Shown: positions 56,776 through 64,000 of the stretch, in pieces | Layout: the number at the start of each line of letters is the position of its first letter | Position numbering within the stretch: position 1 is the first letter of the stretch | NCBI RefSeq assembly: GCF_011290365.1 | Contig: NZ_CP049786.1 | Location: forward strand, 682,001 to 746,000 | Length of the DNA: 64,000 nucleotides | Origin: Leclercia sp. 29361 | GTDB taxonomy: Bacteria > Pseudomonadota > Gammaproteobacteria > Enterobacterales > Enterobacteriaceae | Reading direction: 5' to 3' | Program-made: the position numbers and the translations under genes | The notes under the pieces: generated by a model | The model's database searches: none | What the model was told of the DNA's origin: nothing | What the model saw: the letters and a program-made list of their open reading frames with translations, nothing else

Positions 56776-57174
56776 CAGGTTAAGAGACGCCGGACACCCA
56801 ATAAAACTACGCTTCGTTGACATATATCAAATTCAATTGTAGCACGTTAACAGTTTGATGAAATCATCGTAGCCGTTTGCTAGCCTTTGTCACATTTTTT
56901 CAATAAACCAACCAGTTGCGTTCATTGATTAATAAACAAGGCGAATCCAATGTCAACACCCGGCACAGGAATGCAATATCATTATTAAACATGGGGATAA
57001 GTGCTATTCTTTAACATTATCGCGTAAAGTTCATTCCTGAAATAGTTTAGCGATTTTAATTTGTAGTGAAACGCTATTTCGGTGATTTGTGTTGCAATTT
57101 TGTAAATTCGTGCTGCGTAATATGATGATGTCCATCACATTTTTATCGGCTAACTGCCTAAAAAGAGAGCATAA
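56776..57174. other. arcA-yjtD intergenic region
   Basis: 399 bases, AT-rich. It holds the promoter region and long leader of arcA (minus strand), an FNR-like site at 56817, and the promoter of yjtD (plus strand). I see no further gene in it. Confidence 0.6.
56817..56830. promoter_or_regulatory. FNR-like site in the arcA control region
   Basis: TTGAC-ATAT-ATCAA matches the FNR consensus TTGAT-N4-ATCAA with one mismatch. FNR activates arcA anaerobically in E. coli. It lies about 280 bases upstream of the arcA start. Confidence 0.65.
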
Positions 57175-57861
57175 ATGCATTTGTCAATCGTACTGGTATC
57201 CCCCGCAAGAGCAGAAAACATCGGTGCCGCTGCACGCGCCATGAAGACCATGGGGTTTACTGATTTACGTATCGTTGCCAGTGACGCCCATAACGATCCG
57301 GCGGCGCGGCGTGTGGCGCACGGTTCGGGAGATATTCTCGATAATTTAACCACTTATGAAACGCTGGCGGACGCGCTGCACGATATTTCGTTTACGGTCG
57401 CCACCACGGCCCGTGGCCGTTCGAAGTTCCATTACTACGCCACGCCGGCAGAACTGGTGCCGCTGATGGCAGAGAAAAGCCAGTGGATGCCGAAGATGGC
57501 ACTAGTGTTTGGCCGCGAAGATTCCGGCCTGACCAACGACGAACTGGCCCTGGCGGATGTATTGACCGGCGTGCCGATGGTGGCGGATTACCCGTCGCTG
57601 AATTTAGGCCAGGCGGTAATGGTCTATTGCTATCAATTAGCCTCTCTGATGCAAATGCCGGTTGCCCCGGCGGCGGAGGTAGATGAAAACCAGCTTGCCG
57701 CGTTACGTGCGCGCACCGATCGTTTGCTGACGACGTTGAATGTCGCTGACGACCAAAAAATGGTGGAGTGGCTACAGCAGCGGTTGGGTCTGTTAGCGCA
57801 GCGAGACACGGCAATGTTGCACCGATTGCTGCACGATATCGAAAAAAAGCTGGCAGAGTAA
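57175..57861 (+). CDS. yjtD: SPOUT-family RNA methyltransferase YjtD (LasT)
   Basis: Putative tRNA/rRNA methyltransferase of the TrmH/TrmJ branch of the SPOUT superfamily; target not established. It has 228 residues. Motif 1 is LVSPARAENIGAAARAMKTM (about 7-26), where the asparagine and arginine positions are conserved. Motif 2 is LVFGREDSGLTNDEL (about 108-122), and motif 3 is PSLNLGQAVMVYCYQL (about 141-156). These build the SAM-binding trefoil knot. The C-terminal helices (about 175-228) resemble those of TrmJ. Monocistronic. Confidence 0.92.
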   Translation: MHLSIVLVSPARAENIGAAARAMKTMGFTDLRIVASDAHNDPAARRVAHGSGDILDNLTTYETLADALHDISFTVATTARGRSKFHYYATPAELVPLMAEKSQWMPKMALVFGREDSGLTNDELALADVLTGVPMVADYPSLNLGQAVMVYCYQLASLMQMPVAPAAEVDENQLAALRARTDRLLTTLNVADDQKMVEWLQQRLGLLAQRDTAMLHRLLHDIEKKLAE

Positions 57862-57994
57862 ACGTCTGTCATAAATTTTTATTATGGTTAAATATTCCAC
57901 GATATGGATTGCAGGCGGCCCGATCCGGGCAGAAATAAAATCTCAAACAGTGAGACCTGACAGGGTCGGGAAAGGCGCTTAAATCAGAAATTCG

Positions 57995-58023
57995 TTGACT
58001 TAGCGGCACGTATGCTTTAACCA
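57995..58023 (+). promoter_or_regulatory. thr operon promoter
   Basis: TTGACT (-35, 57995-58000), 17 bases, then TAACCA (58018-58023; TTTAAC is the shorter-spaced alternative). Arrangement and flanking CCAATATAGG match the E. coli thr promoter. Confidence 0.75.
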
Positions 58024-58073
58024 ATATAGGTAGACAGCACAGACAGATAATAATGACAGAGTACACAACATCC

Positions 58074-58142
58074 ATGAAACGCATCAGCATCACCACCATT
58101 ACCACAACCATCATCATTACCACAGGTAACGGTGCGGGCTGA
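58074..58142 (+). CDS. thrL: thr operon leader peptide ThrL
   Basis: 22 residues with seven Thr and six Ile codons (starts MKRISITTITTTIII), the regulatory codons by which ribosome stalling controls attenuation of thrABC. E. coli ThrL has 21 residues with eight Thr and four Ile, so this leader is slightly longer and richer in Ile. The terminator at 58166-58197 follows. Confidence 0.95.
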   Translation: MKRISITTITTTIIITTGNGAG

Positions 58143-58160
58143 CGCGTACAGGAAAGAAAG

Positions 58161-58197
58161 AAAAAAGCCCGCACCTGAACAGTGCGGGCTTTTTTTT
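58161..58197 (+). terminator. thr attenuator
   Basis: AGCCCGCAC (58166-58174) pairs with GTGCGGGCT (58182-58190) followed by eight T. It ends 27 bases before thrA and is expected to form when Thr- and Ile-tRNA are plentiful. Confidence 0.95.
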
Positions 58198-58223
58198 CGG
58201 CTAAAGATTACGAGGTAACAACC

Positions 58224-60686
58224 ATGCGAGTGTTGAAGTTCGGCGGTACATCAGTGGCAAATGCAGAACGATTTCTGCGTGTTGCCGACATCCTGGAGAG
58301 CAATGCCAGGCAGGGGCAGGTGGCGACGGTACTCTCTGCCCCGGCTAAAATTACCAACCACCTGGTGGCGATGATTGAAAAAACCATCGGGGGTCAGGAT
58401 GCACTGGTGAACATCAGCGACGCAGAGCAGATCTTTGCTAACCTGCTGCAGGGCCTGGCGGATGCCCAACCTGGTTTTCCGCATGCCCAGCTGAAAGCTT
58501 TTGTTGAACAAGAGTTTGCCCAGATTAAACACGTCTTGCATGGTATCAGCCTCTTGGGGCAGTGCCCGGACAGCATTAACGCGGCGCTGATCTGCCGCGG
58601 TGAAAAACTCTCCATCGCCATCATGGCGGGTCTGCTGGAAGCGCGTGGCCATAACGTCACGGTGATCGATCCTGTCGAAAAACTGCTCGCTGTTGGCCAC
58701 TACCTCGAATCTACCGTAGATATTGCCGAATCTACCCGTCGCATTGCGGCAGGCAAAATTCCTGCTGACCATATGATCCTGATGGCGGGCTTCACCGCCG
58801 GGAATGAAAAAGGGGAGCTGGTGGTGTTGGGCCGTAACGGCTCCGACTACTCTGCCGCCGTGCTGGCCGCCTGTCTGCGCGCCGACTGCTGCGAAATCTG
58901 GACCGACGTCGATGGCGTGTATACCTGCGACCCGCGTCAGGTGCCGGATGCGCGCCTGCTGAAGTCGATGTCTTATCAGGAAGCGATGGAGCTCTCCTAC
59001 TTCGGCGCTAAAGTCCTGCACCCTCGCACTATTGCCCCTATCGCCCAGTTCCAGATCCCCTGCCTGATTAAAAATACCGGCAATCCGCAGGCGCCAGGCA
59101 CGCTGATTGGTGCCAGCAATGACGACGATGGCCTGCCGGTTAAAGGCATCTCCAATCTCAACAACATGGCGATGTTCAACGTCTCCGGCCCGGGCATGAA
59201 AGGCATGGTGGGGATGGCGGCACGCGTGTTCGCCGCCATGTCACGCAACGGTATTTCGGTGGTGTTGATCACTCAGTCCTCCTCCGAATACAGCATCAGC
59301 TTCTGCGTTCCGCAGGTGGACTGCCTGCGTGCCCGCCGGGCGCTGGAAGAAGAGTTCTATCTCGAGCTGAAAGAAGAGCTGCTGGAGCCGATGGCTATCC
59401 AGGAGCATCTGGCGATCATCTCCGTGGTCGGGGACGGCATGCGCACGCTGCGCGGCATCTCGGCGAAATTCTTTGCGGCACTGGCGCGGGCGAACATCAA
59501 TATTGTCGCCATCGCCCAGGGCTCGTCAGAGCGCTCCATCTCCGTGGTGGTAAATAACGACGACGCCACCACTGGCGTGCGCGTCACCCATCAGATGTTG
59601 TTCAACACCGATCAGGTGATTGAAGTGTTCCTGATTGGCGTCGGCGGCGTGGGTGGGGCGTTGCTGGAGCAGCTCAAGCGTCAGCAGGAGTGGCTCAAGA
59701 AGAAGCATATCGATCTGCGCGTCTGCGGTATTGCGAACTCAAAAGCGCTGCTGACCAACGTTCACGGGCTGAGCCTGGAGAACTGGCAGGCAGAACTGGC
59801 GGAGGCGAAAGAGCCGTTTAATCTCGGCCGCCTGATCCGTCTGGTGAAAGAGTACCATCTGCTGAACCCGGTGATTGTCGACTGTACGTCGCACCAGGCG
59901 GTAGCCGATCAGTATGCCGACTTCCTGCGCGAAGGTTTCCATGTGGTCACGCCGAACAAAAAGGCCAACACCTCGTCGATGGATTACTACCATCAGATGC
60001 GCCACGCGGCGGCGAAATCCCGCCGTAAGTTCCTTTACGACACCAACGTTGGCGCCGGGCTGCCGGTTATCGAAAACCTGCAAAACCTGCTCAATGCCGG
60101 GGATGAACTGCAGCGTTTCTCCGGCATCCTGTCGGGCTCCCTCTCTTTTATCTTCGGCAAGCTGGACGAAGGCATGAGCCTGTCGGAAGCGACCAACGTA
60201 GCACGCGAGCTGGGCTACACCGAGCCCGATCCGCGTGACGACCTCTCCGGCACCGACGTGGCGCGTAAGCTGCTGATCCTGGCCCGCGAAACGGGCCGGG
60301 AGCTGGAACTGTCGGATATCGTGATCGAACCGGTGCTGCCGGAAAGTTTTGACGACTCCGGGGATGTGGCGACCTTTATGTCCCGGCTGCCGCAGCTGGA
60401 CGATGCCTTCGCGGCCCGGGTCGCAAAAGCCCGTGATGAAGGGAAGGTATTGCGCTATGTTGGCAACATTGAAGAAGACGGCGTCTGCCGGGTGAAGATG
60501 GCGGCGGTAGACGGTAACGATCCGCTGTACAAAGTGAAAAATGGCGAAAACGCCCTCGCGTTTTACAGCCACTATTATCAGCCACTGCCGTTGGTCCTTC
60601 GCGGCTATGGCGCAGGGAATGATGTGACGGCGGCGGGCGTGTTTGCCGATCTGCTGCGTACCCTGTCATGGAAGTTAGGAGTTTAA
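58224..60686 (+). CDS. thrA: Bifunctional aspartokinase I / homoserine dehydrogenase I ThrA
   Basis: Catalyses the first and third steps from aspartate to threonine, with feedback inhibition by threonine. It has 820 residues from the ATG at 58224 (ribosome site GAGG), the E. coli length. The kinase domain is 1-300 or so, starting [17 protein letters not shown], with [13 protein letters not shown]. Two ACT domains follow (about 315-460, including [20 protein letters not shown]). The homoserine dehydrogenase has its Rossmann motif [14 protein letters not shown] near 468 and the signature [18 protein letters not shown] near 613. The frame extends upstream into the attenuator hairpin, which is not translated. 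Confidence 0.98.
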   Translation: MRVLKFGGTSVANAERFLRVADILESNARQGQVATVLSAPAKITNHLVAMIEKTIGGQDALVNISDAEQIFANLLQGLADAQPGFPHAQLKAFVEQEFAQIKHVLHGISLLGQCPDSINAALICRGEKLSIAIMAGLLEARGHNVTVIDPVEKLLAVGHYLESTVDIAESTRRIAAGKIPADHMILMAGFTAGNEKGELVVLGRNGSDYSAAVLAACLRADCCEIWTDVDGVYTCDPRQVPDARLLKSMSYQEAMELSYFGAKVLHPRTIAPIAQFQIPCLIKNTGNPQAPGTLIGASNDDDGLPVKGISNLNNMAMFNVSGPGMKGMVGMAARVFAAMSRNGISVVLITQSSSEYSISFCVPQVDCLRARRALEEEFYLELKEELLEPMAIQEHLAIISVVGDGMRTLRGISAKFFAALARANINIVAIAQGSSERSISVVVNNDDATTGVRVTHQMLFNTDQVIEVFLIGVGGVGGALLEQLKRQQEWLKKKHIDLRVCGIANSKALLTNVHGLSLENWQAELAEAKEPFNLGRLIRLVKEYHLLNPVIVDCTSHQAVADQYADFLREGFHVVTPNKKANTSSMDYYHQMRHAAAKSRRKFLYDTNVGAGLPVIENLQNLLNAGDELQRFSGILSGSLSFIFGKLDEGMSLSEATNVARELGYTEPDPRDDLSGTDVARKLLILARETGRELELSDIVIEPVLPESFDDSGDVATFMSRLPQLDDAFAARVAKARDEGKVLRYVGNIEEDGVCRVKMAAVDGNDPLYKVKNGENALAFYSHYYQPLPLVLRGYGAGNDVTAAGVFADLLRTLSWKLGV

Positions 60687-60687
60687 C

Positions 60688-61617
60688 ATGGTCAAAGTTT
60701 ATGCCCCGGCTTCCAGCGCCAATATGAGCGTTGGGTTTGATGTGCTGGGCGCGGCGGTGACGCCGGTGGATGGTTCATCGCTGGGGGATACGGTTACGGT
60801 AGAGGCCGCGGACAGCTTCAGTCTGAGCAACGTCGGGCGTTTCGCCAGCAAGTTGCCGACCGATCCGCGTGAGAATATCGTTTATCAGTGCTGGGAGCGT
60901 TTTTGTCAGGAGATCGGCAAAAACGTGCCGGTCGCCATGACCCTCGAAAAAAGCATGCCGATCGGTTCCGGGCTGGGCTCCAGCGCCTGTTCGGTGGTGG
61001 CCGCGCTGGTGGCGATGAACGAACATTGCGGCAAACCGCTGAATAACACCCGCCTGCTGGCCTTGATGGGCGAGCTGGAAGGGCGCATCTCCGGCAGTAT
61101 TCATTACGATAACGTCGCCCCCTGTTTCCTGGGCGGCATGCAGCTGATGATCGAAGAGAACGGCATCATCAGCCAGCAGGTGCCAGGCTTTGATGAGTGG
61201 CTGTGGGTGCTGGCCTATCCGGGCATCAAAGTGTCGACCGCGGAAGCGCGCGCCATCCTGCCGGCGCAGTACCGCCGTCAGGACTGCATTGCGCACGGTC
61301 GTCATCTGGCGGGCTTTATTCATGCCTGTTATACCCGTCAGCCGCTTCTGGCGGCAAAACTGATGAAAGATGTTATTGCCGAGCCATACCGCACCAGACT
61401 GCTGCCGGGCTTCAACGAAGCGCGCAGCGCGGCGTTGGATATCGGCGCCCTGGCCTGCGGCATTTCCGGTTCCGGTCCGACCCTGTTTGCCCTGTGCGAC
61501 AAACCGGATACGGCGCAGCGGGTCGCAGAATGGCTGGGGAAAAATTACCTGCAAAATCAGGAAGGCTTTGTTCATATTTGCCGTCTGGATACGGCCGGCG
61601 CACGAGTACTGGGATAA
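60688..61617 (+). CDS. thrB: Homoserine kinase ThrB
   Basis: GHMP-family kinase that phosphorylates homoserine at the gamma-hydroxyl. It has 309 residues (E. coli 310). The ATP-binding motif is [19 protein letters not shown] (about 91-109). The N-terminal motif is [20 protein letters not shown], and the third GHMP motif near the end is [14 protein letters not shown]. It begins 1 base after the thrA stop, giving tight coupling. Three bases separate it from thrC. Confidence 0.98.
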   Translation: MVKVYAPASSANMSVGFDVLGAAVTPVDGSSLGDTVTVEAADSFSLSNVGRFASKLPTDPRENIVYQCWERFCQEIGKNVPVAMTLEKSMPIGSGLGSSACSVVAALVAMNEHCGKPLNNTRLLALMGELEGRISGSIHYDNVAPCFLGGMQLMIEENGIISQQVPGFDEWLWVLAYPGIKVSTAEARAILPAQYRRQDCIAHGRHLAGFIHACYTRQPLLAAKLMKDVIAEPYRTRLLPGFNEARSAALDIGALACGISGSGPTLFALCDKPDTAQRVAEWLGKNYLQNQEGFVHICRLDTAGARVLG

Positions 61618-61620
61618 ACG

Positions 61621-62907
61621 ATGAAACTCTATAATCTTAAAGATCATAACGAGCAGGTTAGCTTTGCACAGGCCGTCACGCAGGGGCTGGGTAAAAACCA
61701 GGGGCTGTTCTTCCCGCACGATCTGCCGGAATTTGGTCTGACCGAAATCGACGAGATGCTGAAACAGGATTTCGTCACCCGTAGCACTAAAATTCTCTCC
61801 GCCTTTATCGGGGATGAGATCCCGCAGGAGCTGCTGGAAGAGCGCGTCCGCGCGGCCTTTGCGTTCCCTGCGCCGGTAAGCCAGGTTGAGCCGGACGTGG
61901 GCTGCCTGGAGCTGTTCCATGGCCCGACGCTGGCATTTAAAGATTTCGGCGGCCGCTTTATGGCGCAGATGCTGACTCACATCAGCGGCGATAAGCCGGT
62001 CACCATCCTGACCGCCACCTCCGGCGATACCGGTGCGGCAGTGGCGCACGCCTTCTATGGCCTGAAAAACGTGCGCGTGGTGATCCTCTATCCGCAGGGC
62101 AAAATCAGCCCGCTGCAGGAAAAACTGTTCTGCACCCTCGGGGGCAACATTGAAACTGTCGCCATCGACGGGGACTTCGATGCCTGCCAGGCGCTGGTTA
62201 AGCAGGCCTTCGACGACGAAGAGCTGAAGGTCGCGCTGGGTCTGAACTCCGCCAACTCGATCAACATCAGCCGTCTGCTGGCGCAGATTTGCTACTACTT
62301 CGAAGCGGTAGCCCAGCTGCCGCAGGAAGCGCGCAACCAGCTGGTGATCTCGGTGCCGAGCGGTAACTTTGGCGATCTCACCGCTGGCCTGCTGGCGAAG
62401 TCTTTGGGCCTGCCGGTGAAACGCTTTATCGCCGCTACCAACGCCAACGACACGGTGCCGCGTTTCCTGAAAGAGGGCAAGTGGACGCCAAACACCACGC
62501 AGGCCACCCTGTCCAACGCCATGGATGTGTCACAGCCTAACAACTGGCCACGTGTGGAAGAGCTGTTCCGCCGTAAAATCTGGCGTCTCAATGAGCTGGG
62601 TTATGCTGCGGTGACCGACGACACCACCAGAGAGACCATGCGCGAGCTGAAGCAGGTGGGTTACACCTCCGAACCGCATGCGGCGGTGGCGTACCGCGCC
62701 CTGCGCGATCAACTGAACCCGGGCGAGTACGGCCTGTTCCTCGGCACCGCGCATCCGGCGAAGTTTAAAGAGAGTGTGGACGAGATCCTCGGTGAATCGC
62801 TGCCGCTGCCGAAAGAGCTGGCCGAGCGTGCCGATCTGCCGCTGCTGTCCCACAGCCTGCCAGCCGATTTTGCCGAGCTGCGTAAGTTGATGATGACCCG
62901 CGGGTAA
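61621..62907 (+). CDS. thrC: Threonine synthase ThrC
   Basis: Pyridoxal-phosphate enzyme that converts O-phosphohomoserine to threonine. It has 428 residues, as in E. coli. The PLP lysine is in HGPTLAFKDFGGRFMAQ (Lys107 region). The phosphate-binding loop is SVPSGNFGDLTAG, and TATSGDTGAAVAHAF is the substrate-binding stretch. Last gene of the operon; a REP hairpin followed by T residues lies directly downstream. Confidence 0.98.
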   Translation: MKLYNLKDHNEQVSFAQAVTQGLGKNQGLFFPHDLPEFGLTEIDEMLKQDFVTRSTKILSAFIGDEIPQELLEERVRAAFAFPAPVSQVEPDVGCLELFHGPTLAFKDFGGRFMAQMLTHISGDKPVTILTATSGDTGAAVAHAFYGLKNVRVVILYPQGKISPLQEKLFCTLGGNIETVAIDGDFDACQALVKQAFDDEELKVALGLNSANSINISRLLAQICYYFEAVAQLPQEARNQLVISVPSGNFGDLTAGLLAKSLGLPVKRFIAATNANDTVPRFLKEGKWTPNTTQATLSNAMDVSQPNNWPRVEELFRRKIWRLNELGYAAVTDDTTRETMRELKQVGYTSEPHAAVAYRALRDQLNPGEYGLFLGTAHPAKFKESVDEILGESLPLPKELAERADLPLLSHSLPADFAELRKLMMTRG

Positions 62908-62923
62908 ACAAAAGCACCATACC

Positions 62924-62960
62924 GTAGGCCGGGTAAGGCGAAGCCGCCACCCGGCTTTTT
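62924..62960 (+). terminator. REP unit doubling as terminator of thrABC
   Basis: GTAGGCCGGGTAAGGCG... closing with ACCCGGC at 62949-62955, then TTTTT. The repeat supplies the stem and the T-run completes an intrinsic terminator. Confidence 0.75.
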
Positions 62961-63119
62961 TATGGAGAAAATAAGGAGAAAAATAGCAGGGAAAAAGTAG
63001 GAATTCCCAATAAATGCGGTCACTTACAGAATAGGATTGCAGAGAATAACATCCTCCACGCCCCTCACGTAATCTCCTTACATCGGCCCACATCGGGCAA
63101 GAATAATAAGGAGTAACCT

Positions 63120-63407
63120 ATGTCTAAACTGAAACCTGCACTTATCGCACTTTCGCTGATGCTGGTGGCTCCGATGGCGGTTCAGGCCGCTGAAATCACC
63201 CTGGTACCGGCGGTTAAACTGCAGATTGGCGATCGGGATAATCGGGGTCACCATTGGGATGGCGGCCGCTGGCGTGACAATGACTGGTGGAAGTCCCACT
63301 ACGAGTGGCGCGACAATCGCTGGCGTCCGCATGGCGAGCATCACGATAATCGCCACAACGATCGTCATGACGATCACCGTCATGGACCGGACTGGAAGCA
63401 CCATTAA
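63120..63407 (+). CDS. yaaX: DUF2502 secreted protein YaaX
   Basis: Function unknown. It has 95 residues with a clean signal peptide ([17 protein letters not shown], cut after VQA near 22), so periplasmic. The mature part has a short beta-like segment ([15 protein letters not shown]). A very polar tail follows, rich in His, Asp, Arg and Trp ([13 protein letters not shown], then [19 protein letters not shown] and a terminal KHH). The His/Asp density suggests metal or acid buffering, but that is inference. Ribosome site AAGGAG. In E. coli the gene occupies the same place between thrC and yaaA. Confidence 0.88.
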   Translation: MSKLKPALIALSLMLVAPMAVQAAEITLVPAVKLQIGDRDNRGHHWDGGRWRDNDWWKSHYEWRDNRWRPHGEHHDNRHNDRHDDHRHGPDWKHH

Positions 63408-63412
63408 ACTCA

Positions 63413-63434
63413 CCCCGCCAACCGGCGGGGTTTT
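63413..63434 (+). terminator. Terminator between yaaX and yaaA
   Basis: CCCCGCC-AACC-GGCGGGG then TTTT; serves yaaX and lies just beyond the yaaA stop on the other strand. Confidence 0.85.
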
Positions 63435-63437
63435 GCG

Positions 63438-64000
63438 TTACTGCTCGTGGCGTTTAAACACCAGCTCACCTTTCCCTGACGCTTCCTCGTCAAAGACATA
63501 GCCTTCGCTGTCGAATGCCGTCAGCTGCTCTGGCTTCGTCAGACGGTTTTCAATGATGTAGCGGCTCATCAGCCCGCGCGCTTTTTTGGCGTAAAAGCTG
63601 ATCACTTTGAACTTGCCGTTCTTCTCGTCGAGGAACACCGGCTTGATGATTTCCGCATCCAGCTTTTTCGGTTTGACCGATTTGTAGTACTCATCCGACG
63701 CCAGGTTGATCAGGATATTGTCACCCTGCGCCTTCAGCGCATCGTTCAGCGTGTCGGTGATGGTCTCGCCCCAGAACTGATACAGATCTTTGCCTTTTGC
63801 ATTCTCCAGGCGAATGCCCATCTCCAGACGATAAGGTTGCATCAGATCCAGCGGGCGCAGCACGCCATACAGCCCGGAGAGCATGCGTAAATGCTGCTGG
63901 GCAAAATCAAAGTCAGCTTCGCTGAACGTTTCTGCCTGCAGGCCGGTATAGACGTCGCCTTTAAAGGCCAGAATCGCCTGACGGGCATTGGATGGCGTGA
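63438..64000 (-). CDS. yaaA: Peroxide stress protein YaaA (5' end beyond window)
   Basis: Lowers free intracellular iron during hydrogen-peroxide stress (UPF0246 family; a DNA-binding helix-hairpin-helix-like fold has been reported). The C-terminal 187 codons of a protein usually about 258 residues long are present. They include [38 protein letters not shown] and the conserved [16 protein letters not shown], ending [10 protein letters not shown]. In E. coli it belongs to the OxyR regulon; the promoter is outside the window. Confidence 0.95.
   Translation of the reverse strand, partial: TPSNARQAILAFKGDVYTGLQAETFSEADFDFAQQHLRMLSGLYGVLRPLDLMQPYRLEMGIRLENAKGKDLYQFWGETITDTLNDALKAQGDNILINLASDEYYKSVKPKKLDAEIIKPVFLDEKNGKFKVISFYAKKARGLMSRYIIENRLTKPEQLTAFDSEGYVFDEEASGKGELVFKRHEQ

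Noticed and set aside
60775..62049. 424-codon minus-strand frame across thrB and thrC
   Set aside because: Opposite two recognised enzymes; crosses their boundary and lacks homology.

Overview
The window is chromosomal DNA from an enterobacterium close to Enterobacter, Lelliottia, Leclercia or Kosakonia. I infer this from GC-rich codon use, near-E. coli protein sequences throughout and a gene order that follows the end and start of the E. coli map (tsr ... deo ... arcA ... thr). The genus cannot be fixed by eye. No phage, plasmid, insertion sequence, rRNA or CRISPR is visible, and every recognised gene inside the window is intact. Two are cut by the window edges (hpaH on the left, yaaA on the right). 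Remarks about E. coli come from memory, not from a search.

Layout. (1) 1-5418: the meta-cleavage part of the 4-hydroxyphenylacetate pathway, operon hpaG-E-D-F-H on the minus strand, divergent from its MarR-type repressor hpaR. (2) 5446-7198: the serine chemoreceptor tsr with a sigma-28 promoter. (3) 7280-10987: an L-galactonate module (transporter lgoT, regulator lgoR, dehydrogenase lgoD). (4) 11040-17920: opgB, yjjA, the primosome pair dnaT-dnaC, an inserted tetR-ohr peroxide module, and the yjjP-yjjB exporter. (5) 18358-23210: the silenced-looking yjjQ-bglJ regulators, an inserted pair (YbaK-type deacylase and an orphan PTS IIC preceded by a small ORF and a double palindrome), then the iron genes fhuF and yjjZ with Fur boxes. 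(6) 23252-23638: three tRNA-Leu(CAG) genes under one stringent-type promoter. (7) 23711-31240: rsmC, holD-rimI-yjjG, prfC, osmY-ytjA, yjjU-yjjV. (8) 31235-38148: the uncharacterised glycyl-radical pair yjjI-yjjW and the deoCABD nucleoside operon, with three DeoR-type operators, two of them inside yjjI. (9) 38288-50691: orphan HipA-like yjjJ, lplA, ytjB, serB-radA-nadR, ettA, slt, trpR, yjjX, gpmB. (10) 50688-57861: rob, creABCD with a cre tag, arcA, yjjY, the methyltransferase yjtD. (11) 58074-64000: thrL attenuator and thrABC, yaaX, and the 3' part of yaaA.

How the genes work together. HpaG/E/D/F/H take homoprotocatechuate towards central metabolites. DeoCABD feed nucleoside ribose and deoxyribose into glycolysis. 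ThrABC convert aspartate to threonine. Replication and repair genes (dnaT, dnaC, holD, radA), translation factors (prfC, ettA, rimI, rsmC) and global regulators (arcA, rob, creBC, trpR, nadR) make up the conserved backbone.

The least-explained material is: the 35-codon ORF and double AACCGGTT palindrome before the orphan PTS IIC; a dispersed hairpin element with five copies, one with a tripled tail; the yjjI-yjjW glycyl-radical system overlapping deo control DNA; tetR-ohr next to the primosome genes; and the conserved DNA that carries yjjY upstream of arcA. I see no strong candidate for a wholly new defence or mobile system.
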